Shown: piece after piece, positions 61,045 to 64,000 of the stretch | Position numbering within the stretch: the first letter of the stretch is position 1 | Layout: every line of letters starts with the position of its first letter | Origin: Clostridia bacterium | Lineage (GTDB): Bacteria > Bacillota > Clostridia > Saccharofermentanales > Saccharofermentanaceae | Length of the DNA stretch: 64,000 bases | Direction of reading: 5' to 3' | Assembly (NCBI GenBank): GCA_024403775.1 | Contig: JAKSRE010000003.1 | Coordinates: forward strand, 62,001-126,000 | Translations under genes and position numbers: made by a program | Notes under the pieces: model-generated | What the model saw: only the letters and a program-made list of their open reading frames with translations | Database searches by the model: none | Told to the model about the DNA's origin: nothing

Positions 61045-61971
61045 ATGGAAAATTTTATCAACGCAAAATTCGTAACCACCACTGATCCTGAGTACTATCA
61101 GACCTTCTGGCAGAGCATGAAAGGCATTCAGGTTCAGGACGTCTATCTGGAATCCGGCAAAAAAGCCAACAACACCCATGCACTGCCCAGCGTGTCTATC
61201 CCTCGTTTCCATGAGGCAAGACTCAAGGAAAGCCTGTTCCGTAATATCGCAAGCGTAGCTGCGGTATCGAAAGGCTCTACGGTCTTTGCAGAAGATTTCC
61301 ACGGCAGCGCCGAGTGGATTCCCGAAAACAGCTCTATTGATCTCCATGACGGCGATGAGGATTTTGACCGCATTCCTTTAGGCTACCACAAGTTGGGCAG
61401 CATTCTGCGTTTCCCGGAGGATTTCGTACATGATGCCACATTCAACATCGAGCGTTATATCCTCAAGCATTTTGCTAAGGCTGTGAGCCGTTGTGAGGAC
61501 AGTGCCTTCATCACAGGTGACGGTGTAAATGAGCCTTTCGGCATTCTCCATCCCCAGCGTGGTGCAGAGATTGGTGTGAACGCCAAGGAACTGACCTATG
61601 ACGCTGTTATCCAGCTGTTCTTCTCCGTAAAGCCGGAATACCGTAAGCACGGCAAGTGGCTCATGAACGATGACACTGCACTTATCCTCCGCACCCTCAA
61701 GGACGCAGATGGCAACTATCTGTGGAATCAGGCAAATGACACTATCCTGGGCAAGGAGGTACTCATCTCCGAATTCATGCCTTCCGATGGTATGCCTGTT
61801 GCCTTTGGTGATTTTGAATACTATCAGATCATCGACCGCAGCGAGTTCAGCTGCCGCGTACTCAGAGAGACCTATGTAGACGATGCCCAGGTTGGTTATC
61901 TGGGATATGAGTTTGTGGACGGTCTGCTTCTGCGCAGGGAGGCTGTCAAAACCCTTTGCATCAGCGAGTAA
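61045..61971 (+). CDS. HK97-fold major capsid protein
   Basis: A 308-residue protein of the HK97 phage major capsid family. The characteristic stretch AKAVSRCEDSAFITGDGVNEPFGIL lies at about residues 147-171, a P-domain-type region precedes it, and the ending YLGYEFVDGLLLRREAVKTL is the usual last strand. There is no N-terminal scaffold or delta domain, and no protease gene is adjacent, so the protein looks already mature in length. An AAAGGAG site precedes the ATG. It is the only virion-type gene in view; an encapsulin-like shell is an alternative reading. Confidence 0.85.
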   Translation: MENFINAKFVTTTDPEYYQTFWQSMKGIQVQDVYLESGKKANNTHALPSVSIPRFHEARLKESLFRNIASVAAVSKGSTVFAEDFHGSAEWIPENSSIDLHDGDEDFDRIPLGYHKLGSILRFPEDFVHDATFNIERYILKHFAKAVSRCEDSAFITGDGVNEPFGILHPQRGAEIGVNAKELTYDAVIQLFFSVKPEYRKHGKWLMNDDTALILRTLKDADGNYLWNQANDTILGKEVLISEFMPSDGMPVAFGDFEYYQIIDRSEFSCRVLRETYVDDAQVGYLGYEFVDGLLLRREAVKTLCISE

Positions 61972-61984
61972 GCGCAAAAGGAAT

Positions 61985-62015
61985 GGACTGTGACGGAAAC
62001 TTTCCGTCACAGTCC
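61985..62015 (+). terminator. Perfect 15-bp inverted repeat after the capsid gene
   Basis: GGACTGTGACGGAAA and its exact complement are separated by a single C. It lies 13 bases after the capsid stop. No T run follows, so it may act as an RNA-stability hairpin or weak terminator, or as a DNA cruciform, rather than as a standard terminator. Confidence 0.5.
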
Positions 62016-62128
62016 TATTCCCCTGAAAACTTATGCGACTTTGTGCGTAAGCCTCCAGCACCGTTGCCCGGTTTGTAGATGCACAGGGATTCAGGCCGCC
62101 CCTTACCGGGCAGAAAGGAGATGCCGAA

Positions 62129-62314
62129 ATGGCAGAATACAGAGGAAAACCTTGCCGTTCTGAGGAGATACCGATTGGAGACACACTCTTCACAGTCATC
62201 TCCGTTCAAAGCGACAAGGCTAGAGAAACCGCCTTTGAGAAGGTAAAGAAGCTGGTTTTGAACAGCACACAAAACCGCCCGGAAACAGCTGCACATATTT
62301 CCAGGGCAGGATAA
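62129..62314 (+). CDS. TnpW-family transposon protein
   Basis: A 61-residue protein with the pattern of transposon-encoded TnpW proteins: IGDTLFTVISVQSDKARETAFEKVKKLVLN. TnpW genes sit next to TnpX-type large serine recombinases in Tn4451-like elements, as here. Its role is not known. AAGGAG precedes the ATG by eight bases. The recombinase starts 76 bases downstream. Confidence 0.75.
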   Translation: MAEYRGKPCRSEEIPIGDTLFTVISVQSDKARETAFEKVKKLVLNSTQNRPETAAHISRAG

Positions 62315-62321
62315 CAGATAA

Positions 62322-64000
<1,679 letters not shown>

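Overview
The window is a stretch of a low-GC Gram-positive chromosome, most likely a gut- or rumen-type member of the Clostridia (Lachnospiraceae-like). Evidence: most of the first 52 kb is very AT-rich (15 G/C in the 60 bases 4081-4140), Shine-Dalgarno sequences are strong, rho-independent terminators are common, and the gene set fits (phoH-pgpH-ybeY-era-recO cluster, NADP-type glutamate dehydrogenase, LCP protein, UPF0210/ACT pair, acyl-ACP thioesterase, GH36 alpha-galactosidase, VaFE-repeat surface protein). Species cannot be fixed from sequence alone.

Layout. 1-7545 (+): a tightly overlapping housekeeping operon, ymdB (5' end cut off)-lspA-rluD-phoH-pgpH-[ybeY::era fusion]-recO. 7542-9935 (-): nuclease-helicase of the DinG/XPD class. 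10006-10091: tRNA-Leu(CAG). 10169-12371 (-): two-component system. 12528-14435 (+): LCP cell-wall protein and a small membrane protein. 14556-20591 (+): gdhA, an acyl-CoA synthetase and the TldD/PmbA protease pair, where the tldD ribosome-binding site lies inside the preceding terminator. 20588-22928: LysR regulator divergent from an O-acetylhomoserine sulfhydrylase, with a recognisable LysR box. 23112-27262 (+): XRE regulator, nitrilase-family amidohydrolase, alpha-galactosidase. 27263-27858: a 0.6-kb non-coding AT-rich gap with palindromes and a three-way-junction-like element. 27859-32525 (-): orphan solute-binding lipoprotein and pnp with a structured leader. 44740 down to 32717 (-): a 12-kb run consisting of a Gld-like ABC exporter module (ATPase, permease, GldG, DUF4340, beta-propeller-like protein), then CYTH, two flavoproteins, an MBL hydrolase, an ACT protein and a UPF0210 protein. 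46157-44836 (-): membrane protein and acyl-ACP thioesterase. 51576-46261 (-): a 1771-residue thioester/DUF4214/SpaA/VaFE surface adhesin.

From 51.7 kb on, the window is accessory DNA. 57561 down to 51746 (-) is one compact defence operon: a small XRE regulator, type III restriction-modification mod and res, then a two-gene Kiwa-like system in the order kwaB-kwaA, with a run of eight G before kwaA. From 57.6 kb to the right edge composition rises to about 52% GC and all genes point right: a PrimPol/P4-family primase-helicase, a nested inverted-repeat structure that could be a replication origin, two small proteins, an HK97-fold major capsid protein with no other virion gene, a TnpW-family protein and a TnpX-like large serine recombinase cut by the window edge. 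The most interesting reading is that this is a minimal satellite-like or integrative element that carries its own replication module and a single capsid gene and is flanked by, or carries as cargo, a type III RM plus Kiwa defence operon. The exact ends are not visible.
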